From positions 264,138-328,137 of the forward strand of contig JBBECT010000005.1 of NCBI GenBank assembly GCA_040881665.1: a stretch of DNA of 64,000 nt, written 5' to 3'. Position numbers and translations under genes: made by a program. Shown here piece by piece: positions 49,206 to 58,854 of this stretch; within the stretch, counting starts at the first letter, position 1, and each line of letters opens with the position of its first letter. This stretch comes from Actinomycetota bacterium. Its GTDB lineage: Bacteria > Actinomycetota > UBA4738 > HRBIN12. A model generated the notes under the pieces. That model was given only the letters and a program-made list of their open reading frames with translations, searched no databases and was not told the origin of the DNA.

Positions 49206-50759
49206 CTAGCGGGCGAACTCGATCGAGCGGCTCTCGCGCACGACCGTGATCTTGATCTGCCCCGGGTACTGGAGTTCTTCCTCGACCTGCTTGGCGATGT
49301 CGCGCGCCATCACGCCGGCGGCGAGGTCGTCGACCCCGTCGGGCTGGACGATCACGCGGACCTCACGGCCGGCCTGCATCGCGAACACCTTCTCGACCCC
49401 CTCGAACGCCTGGCAGATCTCCTCGAGACGCTCGAGGCGCTTCACGTAGGTCTCGAGGCTCTCCCGGCGCGCGCCCGGACGACCGCCGCTGATGCCGTCG
49501 GCGACCTGGGCGAGCACGGCGTCCACCGTGCGTTGCTCCACCTCGCCGTGGTGGGCCTCGATGCAGTGCACGACCTCGGGTGCCTCACCGAGCCGGCGTG
49601 CGATCTCCGCGCCGATCAACGCGTGCGAGCCCTCGACCTCGTGGGTCACGGCCTTGCCGATGTCATGAAGGAACGCGCCGCGCTTGGCCACGGTCGGGTC
49701 GATCCCGATCTCCGCCGCCAGTGAGGTCGCGATGTGCGCCGATTCGAGCAGATGCTTCAGCACGTTCTGCCCGTAGGAGGTACGGAACTGGAGCGCCCCG
49801 AGCAGGCGGACCAGCTCCGCGTGGAGGTCGGGGATCCCGACCTCGAGCACCGCCTCCTCCCCCGCCCGGCGGATCTGCTCCTCGATCTCCTCCATCGAGC
49901 GCGCGTGCATCTCCTCGATCCTGGCGGGCTGGATCCGGCCGTCGCCGACGAGCTTCTCGAGGGTCATACGCGCGGCCTCGCGGCGTACCGGATCGAAGCT
50001 CGAGAGCACGACCGTGTCGGGCGTGTCGTCGATGATCAGGTTCACCCCGGTCGCAGCCTCGAAGGCGCGGATGTTTCGTCCCTCCCGGCCGATGATGCGT
50101 CCCTTCATGTCGTCGGTCGGAAGCGTGAATACCGACACCGTCGACTCGGCCGTCTGCTGCGAGGCGACCCGCTGGATCGCGATCGTGACGATCTTGCGGG
50201 CGCGCTGCTCGCCGTCCTCGCGGGCGCGTTCCTCGATCTCGCGGACGGTCGACATCGCGCGTCGCTTCGCCTCGTCGACCACCTGGTCCGCCAGGGCATC
50301 TCTGGCTTCGCTCGCGGTCAGGCTCGCGATCTGCTCGAGCTTGGCGCGCTGGACCTCGACCTGCGCTTCCAGGGCCTCCCGCACCTCCGCGAGTGCCTTG
50401 TCGCGATCGTTCAACTCCTGACGACGCTCCTCGTGCTCGAGGAGCTTGCGCTCGAGGTGCTCGTCCTTCTCGTGGACCCGTTCCTCCTGCTGGGACATGC
50501 GCTGCTCCTGGCGCTGGAGCTCCTCGCGGCGAAGGCGCAACTCCTCCTCCGCTTCGCGGCGCATCGAGACGATCTCCTGGTTCGCCTCGGTCAGCGCCAC
50601 CTGCGACATCGTCGTGGCCTCGACCTCCGCATCGAGGACGACCTTCCGAGCGGTCGCCTCAGCGCTGTGCGCCTGGGATGAAGCGATCGCCTTCCGTGCC
50701 AGGAAGCCGATCGCAACCCCGACGGCGAGCGCGGCGACCGCGACCAATGCCTCCGTCAT
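49206..50759 (-). CDS. rny: Ribonuclease Y
   Basis: A membrane-anchored endoribonuclease of 517 residues that starts mRNA decay. Order of parts: an N-terminal helix (ALVAVAALAVGVAIGFLA), a long coiled coil (about 30-200), a KH domain (about 205-265, GRIIGREGRNIRAFEAATG) and an HD domain (about 330-425, FLHDIGKAVTHEVEGSHALIGA). GGAGGCAACG precedes the ATG. RNase Y is not used by mycobacteria or streptomycetes, so its presence helps place the organism. Confidence 0.95.
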   Translation of the reverse strand: MTEALVAVAALAVGVAIGFLARKAIASSQAHSAEATARKVVLDAEVEATTMSQVALTEANQEIVSMRREAEEELRLRREELQRQEQRMSQQEERVHEKDEHLERKLLEHEERRQELNDRDKALAEVREALEAQVEVQRAKLEQIASLTASEARDALADQVVDEAKRRAMSTVREIEERAREDGEQRARKIVTIAIQRVASQQTAESTVSVFTLPTDDMKGRIIGREGRNIRAFEAATGVNLIIDDTPDTVVLSSFDPVRREAARMTLEKLVGDGRIQPARIEEMHARSMEEIEEQIRRAGEEAVLEVGIPDLHAELVRLLGALQFRTSYGQNVLKHLLESAHIATSLAAEIGIDPTVAKRGAFLHDIGKAVTHEVEGSHALIGAEIARRLGEAPEVVHCIEAHHGEVEQRTVDAVLAQVADGISGGRPGARRESLETYVKRLERLEEICQAFEGVEKVFAMQAGREVRVIVQPDGVDDLAAGVMARDIAKQVEEELQYPGQIKITVVRESRSIEFAR

Positions 50760-51028
50760 CGTTGCCTCCTCAGAACGCAAAGAACGCCGAGGAGAGGGCC
50801 CATCGGCCGTCCTCGGCGTACGCGAATGAGGGTGGAGGGTCTTAGGTGTTCAACTGCCGTCGAGGCGTCGCGCGCCCTCCGCTTCCGCTGTGTCCCAGAT
50901 GGTCGTTTCCGCTGGTCAAGAGCGCTCTTTCATCGCGTATGTCGATCAGGTCGTAGGACATTCTCTCTGTCCGACCAACATACGCCCGGCCCTCGGATCG
51001 GGCAAGGGTTGCCTCCGCCGGAACCCGG

Positions 51029-51571
51029 CTATGCCTCGTCCGAGCCCTCCACGTCGAGCGCCTTCCGCGCGACGGTCCGCGACGTGTCGGGAGAGAAACC
51101 CCGCCGCATCAGGGCGGAAGACAGGCGCTGGAACGCCTTCGCATCCGGGAGGCCGGTCATCCGTCGCGCACGGCCCTCGGCGAACTCCATTGCTCGGTCG
51201 AACTCTCCCTCGCGCGAGCCCTCCACCGCTCGGTCGATCGTCGAACGATCGATGCCCTTCGCATACAGGGCGTTCGCGATCGCCCGACCACCCTTTCGGC
51301 TGGTGATCGCCTGCTCGGTGAGCGCGTCGGCGAAGGCTTCGTCATCGAGCAGGCCGGCCTCCTCGAGTCGAACGAGCTCGGCGGCGACCTCGTCGCGTTC
51401 GAATCCCGCGCGGACCAGCCGCTGTTCGAGCTCGCGGCGGCTGCGCATCCGCACCGCCAAGAGCCTGAGCGCTCGGTCATGCAGCCCGAGCTTCCGACTA
51501 CCCCGCGCGGCCCGGGTATCGGACCCTGCTTGAGGGTCGGAGCCCGTCTGCGTGCCGATGTCGGCGCTCAT
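51029..51571 (-). CDS. recX: Regulatory protein RecX
   Basis: A 180-residue RecX built of helical repeats (SRRELEQRLVRAGFERDEV, RLEEAGLLDDEAFADAL, GGRAIANALYAKGIDRSTI). It binds RecA filaments and dampens them. It starts ten bases after recA and surely shares its transcript and SOS control. Confidence 0.92.
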   Translation of the reverse strand: MSADIGTQTGSDPQAGSDTRAARGSRKLGLHDRALRLLAVRMRSRRELEQRLVRAGFERDEVAAELVRLEEAGLLDDEAFADALTEQAITSRKGGRAIANALYAKGIDRSTIDRAVEGSREGEFDRAMEFAEGRARRMTGLPDAKAFQRLSSALMRRGFSPDTSRTVARKALDVEGSDEA

Positions 51572-51581
51572 CACGGCCCCG

Positions 51582-52706
51582 CTAGTTGGCGGACGCGTCG
51601 GCCGGCTGCTTCCCTTTGGACTTCGGTGCAGGTGCATCCGCCGTCGGCGTGGCGGACTCGGCCGCCGGAGGCGCCTCGCTGTCGGGGATCTCGATCGGCT
51701 TGTCGTCCTCGGCGCCGAAGACATCGAGTCCGACCGCCTCGCGAACGCGGCGCTCGATCTCCTGTCGGACATCGGTGTTCTCGACCAGGAACTGCCGCGC
51801 GTTCTCACGACCCTGTCCCAGCTGTTCACCCTCGTAGGTGAACCACGCGCCGGACTTCTTGACGATCTCGAGATCGACCCCGACGTCGAGCAGGCTGCCC
51901 TCGGCCGACACGCCCTTGCCGTACATGATGTCGAACTCGCACTGACGGAAGGGCGGGGCCACCTTGTTCTTCACGACCTTGACCCGCGTGCGTGATCCGA
52001 CCACCTCGGTGCCATCCTTCAGGTTCTCGATCTTGCGAACATCGAGTCGCACCGACGCGTAGAACTTCAGCGCGCGACCGCCGGGGGTGGTTTCGGGGCT
52101 CCCGTACATGACGCCGATCTTCTCCCGGAGCTGGTTGATGAAGATCGCGGTGGTGTCGAAACGCGAGAGGGAGCCGGAGAGCTTGCGCATCGCCTGCGAC
52201 ATCAGGCGCGCCTGCAGACCGACGTGGGTGTCGCCCATCTCGCCCTCGATCTCGGCACGCGGGACGAGCGCCGCGACGGAGTCGATCACGACGAGATCGA
52301 GCGCTCCCGAACGCACGAGCATGTCGGAGATCTCGAGTGCCTGTTCCCCCGAGTCCGGCTGCGAGACGAGCAGCTCGTCGATGTTGACGCCCAGCTCCTT
52401 GGCATAGGTCGGGTCGAGCGCGTGCTCGGCATCGATGAATGCGGCGATGCCGCCCTTCTTCTGGGCCTCGGCGATGATGTGCAGACAGACGGTCGTCTTG
52501 CCCGAGCCCTCGGGACCGAAGACCTCGACGACACGCCCCTTCGGGATGCCACCGACGCCGAGCGCGATGTCGAGCGCCATCGACCCCGTCGGGATGATCG
52601 AGATGCCGTCGCTCATCGAGTGTTCACCGAGCTTCATCACGGCACCCTTGCCGAACTGCTTCTCGATCTGGGAGAGCGTGACGTCGAGCATCTTGTCCCG
52701 ATCCAT
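51582..52706 (-). CDS. recA: Recombinase RecA
   Basis: RecA, 374 residues, the strand-exchange protein and LexA co-protease. Walker A is GPEGSGKTT, with the ALDVVVIDS-like Walker B region ([15 protein letters not shown]) and L2 loop after [17 protein letters not shown]. The C-terminus is an Ala/Pro/Lys-rich tail. I start at ATG 52706 because AAGGAGGACCGC precedes it; a start five codons earlier would use that ribosome site as coding. No intein. A perfect LexA box lies 165 bases upstream. Confidence 0.97.
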   Translation of the reverse strand: MDRDKMLDVTLSQIEKQFGKGAVMKLGEHSMSDGISIIPTGSMALDIALGVGGIPKGRVVEVFGPEGSGKTTVCLHIIAEAQKKGGIAAFIDAEHALDPTYAKELGVNIDELLVSQPDSGEQALEISDMLVRSGALDLVVIDSVAALVPRAEIEGEMGDTHVGLQARLMSQAMRKLSGSLSRFDTTAIFINQLREKIGVMYGSPETTPGGRALKFYASVRLDVRKIENLKDGTEVVGSRTRVKVVKNKVAPPFRQCEFDIMYGKGVSAEGSLLDVGVDLEIVKKSGAWFTYEGEQLGQGRENARQFLVENTDVRQEIERRVREAVGLDVFGAEDDKPIEIPDSEAPPAAESATPTADAPAPKSKGKQPADASAN

Positions 52707-53017
52707 GCGGTCCTCCTTCATCCCCCTCGTCGACGCACGCGGAGCGCCTCCGAGACCGTTGTGACCCTCTGCGCCTCGCGAGCGAGGAACCGATCGCGGC
52801 GAACGCTACCGAGGGGGTCTGACATGGATTACACCCCTGTCATTCGCGAACTGGCAAGCCCGAAGCTAGTCGAACACGTGTTCGAAGGCAAGCATCTCCC
52901 AACTCCGCAGGTCGAGCGCACAGGCCCTAGGGCCGAGGCCGGTTGTCCTCATCCCCCTCCATCCCGCACGATGGGGCGTCCCCCGAGGCGGCTCGGGGGG
53001 CCGAGAGGAGCGCGGCA
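52707..53017. other. recA / propeller-gene divergent intergenic region
   Basis: 311 bases between two divergent starts. It holds the LexA box at 52871-52884 and nothing else I can name with confidence; a GTGTAATCC stretch near 52825-52835 on the minus strand may be part of the recA -10 region. Confidence 0.5.
52871..52884. promoter_or_regulatory. LexA (SOS) box upstream of recA
   Basis: CGAAC-ACGT-GTTCG is a perfect palindromic match. It sits 165 bases before recA and 134 bases before the divergent secreted-protein gene. Confidence 0.92.
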
Positions 53018-54703
53018 GTGACGACCACCCCATCTCGACGACGCCTGCGTGCGGGCGGTCTGCTGGTGTCCGCGTTGCTGCTCGCCGGGATCATGGCGGG
53101 GCCGGCGCCCGCGTTCGTCGAGGCGGCGCCGGATCCCACCTGGCAGACGAACGGACGCGTCAACGCGATCGTCCAGGTCGGCACGACCGTCTACCTCGGC
53201 GGCCGATTCACCGAGGTGCACGACGGGAACGGAAACTCCCTCCCGCGTTCCCGGCTTGCCGCGATCGACCTGACGACCGGCGAGCCGACCGCCTGGGACC
53301 CGAGCGCCGACGATGAGGTGTTCTCACTCGCGGCGGCGCCCGACGGCTCGCGGATCTTCATCGGCGGGCAGCTGCGCTCGGTCGGCGGCGCCGAGGTGTT
53401 CAACCTCGCGGCGGTCGACCCGATCACCGGTGTGGCGGTGGCGGGTTGGCGGCCGAAGGTGAGCGCTCCGGTTCGCGCGCTGGCGACCTGGGGGACGCGT
53501 CTGTACCTCGGAGGAACGTTCGGAACGATCTCGGGAACGACCCGGCGCGGCCTCGCGGCCCTCAACGCGACGACGGGCAAGGTGATGAAGACGTGGTACC
53601 CGGGCGACGTCGACCGCAGCGTGCGGGCGCTCGCCGTCACGCCGACGCGGCTCGTGATCGGAGGGACCTTCGGATCGATCGGCGCGTTCTCCCGGCCGTT
53701 CGTGGCCACGGTCACGCACACGGGCGCGAAGGTGAAGCCGTGGGCGACGCCCCCTCTCGATCAGGTGCTCGCGCTCTCGGCGCTCGGCGAGCACGTCTAC
53801 GTGGGTTCGCGCTCGAACGAAGTGACCAAGCACGTGATGACGACCGGTCAGCAGATGTGGGCGGTCGGAGGCGACGGTGACGTCCAGGCCGTCCACGCGC
53901 AGGACGGGATCGTGTACGTCGGTGGACACTTCGAGATCTTCACCGGACAGCCGGAGAACAAGATCGCCGCGGTCTCGACCGACGGCGCGCGGGTCGAATG
54001 GGGAGCGTTCGCGAACAGCGTGCACGGAGTCTTCGCGATGTCGGGCGGTACCCATCTGTTCATCGGCGGGGACTTCACGATCGTCTCCGGCGCTCCTCGC
54101 CGCGGATTCGCGGCCTTCGCGGAGGGCGCAGCACTCCCCGAACCCGGCCAGGGTCTGCCCTTCGCCGACGACTTCACCGACGCCTTCGAGCATTGGAGTT
54201 CCGTGAAGGGCTTCTCGATCGACGCTGCATCGTTCGGTGCCGCGACCCCCAGCGCGGGGAGTGCGCTCACCCTCGACAAGGCGTTCGCGTTCCGCGACCT
54301 GGGAGCTCCCGAGCCGGACGTGTGCTTCGAGGCGGCGGTCAACGTCGTCTCGCACGCGGACTCCCTGACGCTGTTGCGGCTCCGCGAGCAGGACGGAACC
54401 GGACTCGCACGCATCTTCATCGACGCGGACCGCAGGATCCGGGTCCGCGCCGACCTCTCCGACATCACCTACACCGTTGCCGGAGTGAAGCTTCCCGCGG
54501 GCTGGAACACGCTCGAGCTGTGCGGCGACGGCCCCGCCGGTCAGATCACGGCTGAGCTCAACGACACGCCGCTGGGAACGTTCGCGGCCGACTTCGGGGC
54601 GCTCGGGATCGGCCGGGTCCAGATCGGCGACGACAACGAGAAGACGGCGACCTACAACTTCGACGACGTGGTGGCCTCCGACCCGACGCCTCCCGGCCCG
54701 TAG
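53018..54703 (+). CDS. Secreted beta-propeller-like protein (delta-60 repeat type)
   Basis: A 561-residue exported protein. A Sec signal (GGLLVSALLLAGIMAGPAPAF) is followed by repeats of about 50-60 residues, each with a core like VYLGGRFTEV, IFIGGQLRSV, LYLGGTFGTI, LVIGGTFGSI, VYVGGHFEIF and LFIGGDFTIV (residues about 50-385). These are delta-60 type repeats that likely close into a propeller. The C-terminal 170 residues form a jelly-roll-like domain (FADDFTDAFEHWSSV, ATYNFDDVVA) as in LamG/concanavalin-like carbohydrate binders. The GTG start has GAGAGGAG before it. Function at the cell surface is unknown. Confidence 0.78.
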   Translation: MTTTPSRRRLRAGGLLVSALLLAGIMAGPAPAFVEAAPDPTWQTNGRVNAIVQVGTTVYLGGRFTEVHDGNGNSLPRSRLAAIDLTTGEPTAWDPSADDEVFSLAAAPDGSRIFIGGQLRSVGGAEVFNLAAVDPITGVAVAGWRPKVSAPVRALATWGTRLYLGGTFGTISGTTRRGLAALNATTGKVMKTWYPGDVDRSVRALAVTPTRLVIGGTFGSIGAFSRPFVATVTHTGAKVKPWATPPLDQVLALSALGEHVYVGSRSNEVTKHVMTTGQQMWAVGGDGDVQAVHAQDGIVYVGGHFEIFTGQPENKIAAVSTDGARVEWGAFANSVHGVFAMSGGTHLFIGGDFTIVSGAPRRGFAAFAEGAALPEPGQGLPFADDFTDAFEHWSSVKGFSIDAASFGAATPSAGSALTLDKAFAFRDLGAPEPDVCFEAAVNVVSHADSLTLLRLREQDGTGLARIFIDADRRIRVRADLSDITYTVAGVKLPAGWNTLELCGDGPAGQITAELNDTPLGTFAADFGALGIGRVQIGDDNEKTATYNFDDVVASDPTPPGP

Positions 54704-54743
54704 CCCTCGCCCGCGTGTCGTCGGTGCGCGCTAGCGTTGCCCC

Positions 54744-55337
54744 ATGCCGAGTGAGGCTCCTTCGTCCGGGGTGCGCTGCGCCTGGGCGCGGAGCGACGAT
54801 CCTGCATACGTGGCTTACCACGACGATGAGTGGGGCGTCCCGGTGCACGAGGACCCGCGCCTCCTGGAGATGCTCACGCTCGAGGGGGCGCAGGCGGGGC
54901 TGTCGTGGTCGACGATCCTGCACAAGCGTGCGGGCTATCGCGCAGCCTTCGCCGGGTTCGATCCCGCCCGGGTCGCGAGCTTCGACGAGGACGCGATCGA
55001 CCGCCTGGTCGCCGACCCCTCGATCGTGCGGCATCGGGGGAAGATCTCCTCGACCGTGAACAACGCGGCTCGCGTCCTCGAGATCCAGCGCGAGTTCGGC
55101 TCGTTCGACGCGTTCCTCTGGGGGCTCGCCGGTGGAGCGCCCCTGATCGATCGGTTCGACACGATCGACGATATCCCTTCCGAGACACCGACGTCCGCGA
55201 CGATCAGCCGCGAACTCAAGCGCCGTGGGTTCGGATTCGTCGGACCGACGACGGTCTATGCGTTCATGCAGGCGGTCGGGATGGTCAACGACCACGTGCG
55301 CTCGTGTCCCCGATGGGTTCAGCTCGGCGGGCGGTGA
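54744..55337 (+). CDS. tag: DNA-3-methyladenine glycosylase I
   Basis: Tag, 197 residues, removes 3-methyladenine from DNA. It has the usual CAWARSDDPAYVAYHDDEWG opening, EGAQAGLSWSTILHKR and the C-terminal SCPRW zinc-site cysteine. TAGCGT lies six bases before the ATG, so the message is probably leaderless. Convergent with thpR. Confidence 0.95.
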   Translation: MPSEAPSSGVRCAWARSDDPAYVAYHDDEWGVPVHEDPRLLEMLTLEGAQAGLSWSTILHKRAGYRAAFAGFDPARVASFDEDAIDRLVADPSIVRHRGKISSTVNNAARVLEIQREFGSFDAFLWGLAGGAPLIDRFDTIDDIPSETPTSATISRELKRRGFGFVGPTTVYAFMQAVGMVNDHVRSCPRWVQLGGR

Positions 55338-55360
55338 TCCCCGCGCGCGGCTCGGTTCAC

Positions 55361-55936
55361 TCAGACCCCGAGCGGGAACGAGGCGATCTGTTCGTAGATG
55401 GGTGCCCGGCCCCGCAGGTGACTGCGGAACAGCACCAGGTGGGCCACTTCGAACGGCTCCGAGACGAGCGGCGGGAGCTCGGCCGGCAACGCGATCGGCG
55501 GGTCGAACCGGGCGAGCGTGACGTGGGGGGTGAATGCGCGCCCCTCCGGCTCGATCACCGGGGTGAGCGCGGCGTTGAGCGCGGCCGAGAGCCGCGCGAA
55601 CCCACCACCCTCGTCGTCCATCCCCGCCCACAGCACACGCGAGCGCCGTCGCCCCGGAGGGAACGTCCCGAGGGCGGTGAGCCGGGTCGTGAAGCGGGGC
55701 TCGGAACGCGCGATCCATTCGGCCGCCTCCCGAACCATCGGCAGGATCGACGGCCGGACCCATCCCAGGAACTTGACGGTCGCGTGCCAGTTCGCCGCGG
55801 GGGTCCAACGACCGACCGGAACCGATGTTCGCAGCACCTCGATCGACGTCGCCAGATCGCCGCGAGCCGCGTCGGGCAGCTCCACCCCGACGAACAGCCG
55901 AACGCGCTTGTCCTCGCCGGTGCGGGCGCTCGGCAT
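55361..55936 (-). CDS. thpR: RNA 2',3'-cyclic phosphodiesterase (2'-5' RNA ligase family)
   Basis: A 191-residue 2H phosphoesterase. The two catalytic HxT motifs are NWHATVKFLG and FTPHVTLARF. The family opens 2',3'-cyclic phosphates on RNA ends. It follows cinA by 12 bases and shares its transcript, an arrangement seen in other bacteria. Confidence 0.92.
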   Translation of the reverse strand: MPSARTGEDKRVRLFVGVELPDAARGDLATSIEVLRTSVPVGRWTPAANWHATVKFLGWVRPSILPMVREAAEWIARSEPRFTTRLTALGTFPPGRRRSRVLWAGMDDEGGGFARLSAALNAALTPVIEPEGRAFTPHVTLARFDPPIALPAELPPLVSEPFEVAHLVLFRSHLRGRAPIYEQIASFPLGV

Positions 55937-55948
55937 CCCGGTCCCGCC

Positions 55949-57211
55949 TTAGGCGTCGAGGTCCGATCCCGGGAGGGGCCGTGCCTCGAGGTGGCGTCGG
56001 ACGAGGTCCAGGGCCGCTTGCTCTGCCCAGCGCCGTACCTGATCGCGCTCGCCGGGCGAGGCGAACCCGCGGGCGTGCACCGTGGCGTCGTCCACGAGCG
56101 CGATCCACACCGTTCCCGGCGCGGCACCGTCGTGCGGTTCGGGACCGGCCGCACCGGTCAGCGACAGGCCGAGCGGCGCTCCGAGCAGTTTGCGAACGCC
56201 CGACGCCATCTCCAGGGCACAGGCGCGACTCACCACCCCGTGCGTCTCGACCGTGAGGCGAGTCACGCCGAGCACGCGCATCTTCGCATCGACGTCGTAG
56301 GTGACCGCGCCACCCACGAACGTCCGGGAGCTCCCCGGTGCGCGGGTCAGACGTTCGGCGACGCCTCCTCCGGTCAGGGATTCCGCGACCGCGATCCGGG
56401 TCCCCGCCGCCAACAGGAGCCGGGAGACCGCCTCTTCCAACGTCTCGTCATCGACGGTGAACACGACGTCGCCGAGCCGGTCGAGGACCTGCGCGAGCAC
56501 CGGTGCGATCAGCTCCTCGGCCTCTGCGGTCGTGGAGGCCTTGGCGGTCAGCCGCACCTTCACCTCGCCCAGGCTCGCGAGGTAGGCGACGGTCGGGTTC
56601 TCCGACACGTCGAACAGATCCGCCAGCTGCTCGGCCACGGACGATTCACCGATCCCCGCACACCGCACGATCCGCGACACGATCACCGAACCGGTCGCCG
56701 AGGCGAGCTCGGGAAGGATCGGGTCGTCCATCATCTCGCGCATCTCCGAGGGAACGCCGGGCAACAGGTACACGGTGCCGCCCGACGGAACGTCCGCGAT
56801 CAGTCCGGGCGCCGTCCCGCGCGTCGGCATGAGGTAGCGCGTCCCCTCAGGGACGTCGGCCTGTCGGAGGTTGCGTAGCGGCATCTCGCGACCGAGAGCT
56901 GCGAAACGTTCGCGGAGATAGGTCTCGATCTCGGCGCGGCGCACCATCGGCGTGCCGAGCACCTCCGCGAGTGCGTCTCGCGTGATGTCGTCCTCGGTCG
57001 GTCCGAGCCCGCCGGTCACCACCACGACGTCGGCACGGGCGGCCGCGCCGCGGAGGGCATCCACGATCCGCTCGCGATTGTCGCCCACGACCCGATGGTG
57101 GAGCACGTCGACGCCGACCGCGGCGAGTCGCTGCGAGATCCACTGCGCGTTCGTGTTCGCGATCTGTCCGAGCAGCAGCTCGGTCCCGACCCCAATCAGC
57201 TCTGCCCTCAC
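55949..57211 (-). CDS. cinA: CinA: competence/damage-inducible protein, NMN deamidase
   Basis: A 420-residue two-domain protein. The N-terminal MoCF/COG1058 pyrophosphatase domain (AELIGVGTELLLGQIANTN, VVTGGLGPTEDDITRDAL) is followed by a C-terminal deamidase domain (VAESLTGGGVAERLT, LSLTGAAGPEP) that recycles nicotinamide mononucleotide. The GTG start overlaps the RodZ-like stop (GTGA). The cinA-recA neighbourhood is common in Gram-positive lineages. Confidence 0.94.
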   Translation of the reverse strand: MRAELIGVGTELLLGQIANTNAQWISQRLAAVGVDVLHHRVVGDNRERIVDALRGAAARADVVVVTGGLGPTEDDITRDALAEVLGTPMVRRAEIETYLRERFAALGREMPLRNLRQADVPEGTRYLMPTRGTAPGLIADVPSGGTVYLLPGVPSEMREMMDDPILPELASATGSVIVSRIVRCAGIGESSVAEQLADLFDVSENPTVAYLASLGEVKVRLTAKASTTAEAEELIAPVLAQVLDRLGDVVFTVDDETLEEAVSRLLLAAGTRIAVAESLTGGGVAERLTRAPGSSRTFVGGAVTYDVDAKMRVLGVTRLTVETHGVVSRACALEMASGVRKLLGAPLGLSLTGAAGPEPHDGAAPGTVWIALVDDATVHARGFASPGERDQVRRWAEQAALDLVRRHLEARPLPGSDLDA

Positions 57212-58065
57212 GCCGGATCCTCCGCGGGCATCGACGGATCGGCGGTGGGACTGGTGCCGTCGGGATCCGACGTGGCCTCCGCGGCGGCCTCTCGAGCCGC
57301 GGCGATCGCTCCGAGGGCACGGGTCGCCCGGATCCGTCCATCCTCCGGAGGAGGGATCACGCTCGTATCGCTGAACGCGTCGCTCCACGCGCGTTCCCCC
57401 TTCGCGACCTCGATCGGCCCGGTCCCGTTGATCGTGATCGTCGCCGGACCGCCGTCCGGCAGCCCGAGCGTCAACAGATCGTCCGCTTCGAAGGTGCGTT
57501 CCTCCCCCCGGCGAACCTCGACGGTGCTCGTGGCGCCGTCGGCGTCCACCTCGACGGTCAGATCCGATCGCGAGGTCATCCCCACGACGACGTTCGACGT
57601 CTCGGGGTCGACGAGAACCGGCGACGCGGGCAACGCCGCGGGGGCGGGCGTCGAACCCGAGCGCGACAGCAACCCGAACGCACCGGCGACGATCACGACG
57701 ATCGCCACGACGAGCCAGGCGAGCCGATGCGTTCCCCGCCGCCGGTGGGTTCCGATCGCGCGCCGGATCTGCGTGGGAGGTTCGGGCCGCGAGGGAGCCC
57801 CTACGCCGGTGCCACGCTGATAGACCTCGAACACCTTGTCCGGATCGAGCCCGAGGTAGGCAGCGTAGGTGCGGAGAGCTCCTCGCACGTACACCTCGCC
57901 CAGCAGCGCGCCGAACCGCTCATCCTCGAGCGCCTCGAGGGAGTCGGCTCTGATCCGCGTCCCGCGGCTCGCTTCGTCGATCGTGACGTTGCGTCGCAGT
58001 CGGGCCTTGCGCAGCGCCGGTCCGACGCCGATCGGGTTCGCCACGGGCTCGTGTCTCTCCTCCAC
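57208..58065 (-). CDS. RodZ-like protein (HTH, membrane helix, DUF4115)
   Basis: A 285-residue protein. Residues 12-80 are a RodZ-type helix-turn-helix (LRKARLRRNVTIDEASRGTRI, GEVYVRGALRTYAAYLG), residues about 117-135 a membrane helix (AWLVVAIVVIVAGAFGLL), and the outer part a DUF4115 beta domain ending in an acidic Pro-rich tail. RodZ links MreB to the cell-wall machine in rods; the DNA-binding-like domain usually contacts MreB. The start may be GTG 58065 or GTG 58044. It is coupled to cinA. Confidence 0.85.
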   Translation of the reverse strand: MEERHEPVANPIGVGPALRKARLRRNVTIDEASRGTRIRADSLEALEDERFGALLGEVYVRGALRTYAAYLGLDPDKVFEVYQRGTGVGAPSRPEPPTQIRRAIGTHRRRGTHRLAWLVVAIVVIVAGAFGLLSRSGSTPAPAALPASPVLVDPETSNVVVGMTSRSDLTVEVDADGATSTVEVRRGEERTFEADDLLTLGLPDGGPATITINGTGPIEVAKGERAWSDAFSDTSVIPPPEDGRIRATRALGAIAAAREAAAEATSDPDGTSPTADPSMPAEDPA

Positions 58066-58127
58066 GTCTCGGACGCCGCCGATGATAGCGCGAGGGCCGC
58101 GCCGACCCCGAGGGTAGACTCCCGGTC

Positions 58128-58622
58128 ATGCGCGAGGATGCCCTGGTCAAGGTGGTCGTGGAGATCCCCAAGGGATCGCGGAACAAGTACGAGTGGGACG
58201 CCGAGGCCCAAGCGATGGTGCTCGACCGGATGCTCTTCACGTCGATGCAATATCCGGCGGACTACGGCTTCATCGCCGACACCCTCGGCGGCGACGGCGA
58301 CACCCTCGATGCGCTCGTGTTCGTCGGTGAGCCGACCTTCCCCGGGTGTCACATCGTGGCGCGACCGGTCGGACTGTTCCGCATGACCGACGAGAAGGGT
58401 CCCGACGAGAAGATCCTCTGCGTTCCCCTCAAGGATCCGATGTGGTCCCAGGTCGAGCGGATCGAAGACATCCCCCCGAGCCTGTTGAACGAGATCGAGC
58501 ACTTCTTCCAGGTCTACAAGGACCTGGAGGACAAGAAGGTCGACACCAAGGGCTTCGAAGGACGCGAGGCCGCCCTACACGTGATCGCCGAAGCGCGCGC
58601 ACGTCTACAGGCCGGTTCGTAG
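58128..58622 (+). CDS. ppa: Inorganic pyrophosphatase
   Basis: A family I pyrophosphatase of 164 residues. Metal ligands are in the stretch EIPKGSRNKYEWD, in YPADYGFIADT and in GDTLDALVFVGEPTFPG, with DEKGPDEKILCVP later. TAGACT seven bases before the ATG suggests a leaderless message. It lies directly upstream of the B12 riboswitch, but that has its own promoter. Confidence 0.96.
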   Translation: MREDALVKVVVEIPKGSRNKYEWDAEAQAMVLDRMLFTSMQYPADYGFIADTLGGDGDTLDALVFVGEPTFPGCHIVARPVGLFRMTDEKGPDEKILCVPLKDPMWSQVERIEDIPPSLLNEIEHFFQVYKDLEDKKVDTKGFEGREAALHVIAEARARLQAGS

Positions 58623-58649
58623 GTCGTGCAAAGGTCGTGCCGATGCTGC

Positions 58650-58655
58650 TAGGCT
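58650..58655 (+). promoter_or_regulatory. Likely -10 element of the B12-uptake operon
   Basis: TAGGCT has the TAnnnT form shared by other promoters in this window. Transcription would begin near 58662, at the 5' edge of the riboswitch. I see no clear -35 element. Confidence 0.5.
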
Positions 58656-58661
58656 CCCCAC

Positions 58662-58790
58662 GAACCACATATTCCACGTGATGACAGGCGAAGTCCGGTC
58701 AGAGTCCGGCGCTGTCCCGCAACGGTAGGTCCATCCGCGAGGGTGGGCGAGCCCGGTCGCCCTGTCGGTCACGAGGGCTGAACGACTTCC
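58662..58790 (+). ncRNA. Cobalamin riboswitch
   Basis: The conserved core is readable: GGCGAAGTCCGG, then GTCCGGCGCTGTCCCGC, then AACGGTA, and the B12-box-like GAGCCCGGTCGCCCTGTC at 58749-58766. It lies in the leader of the alpha-barrel/DUF4430/ECF operon and would lower expression when cobalamin is abundant. The exact ends are estimated from the -10 element and the last conserved pairing. Confidence 0.88.
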
Positions 58791-58830
58791 CGCGGAGGAA
58801 GGTCGCGCCCCCGGGCCCCGCCCGACGCGC

Positions 58831-58854
58831 CGACCCTCCCATCGCGGAGGGTCG
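58831..58854 (+). terminator. Candidate riboswitch expression-platform hairpin
   Basis: CGACCCTCC pairs with GGAGGGTCG around a six-base loop, followed by TTCCCGTT. It lies between the aptamer and the first start codon, so it may be a transcription terminator or a spacer; the ribosome site GGAAGGAG at 58882-58889 is outside it. Confidence 0.45.
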
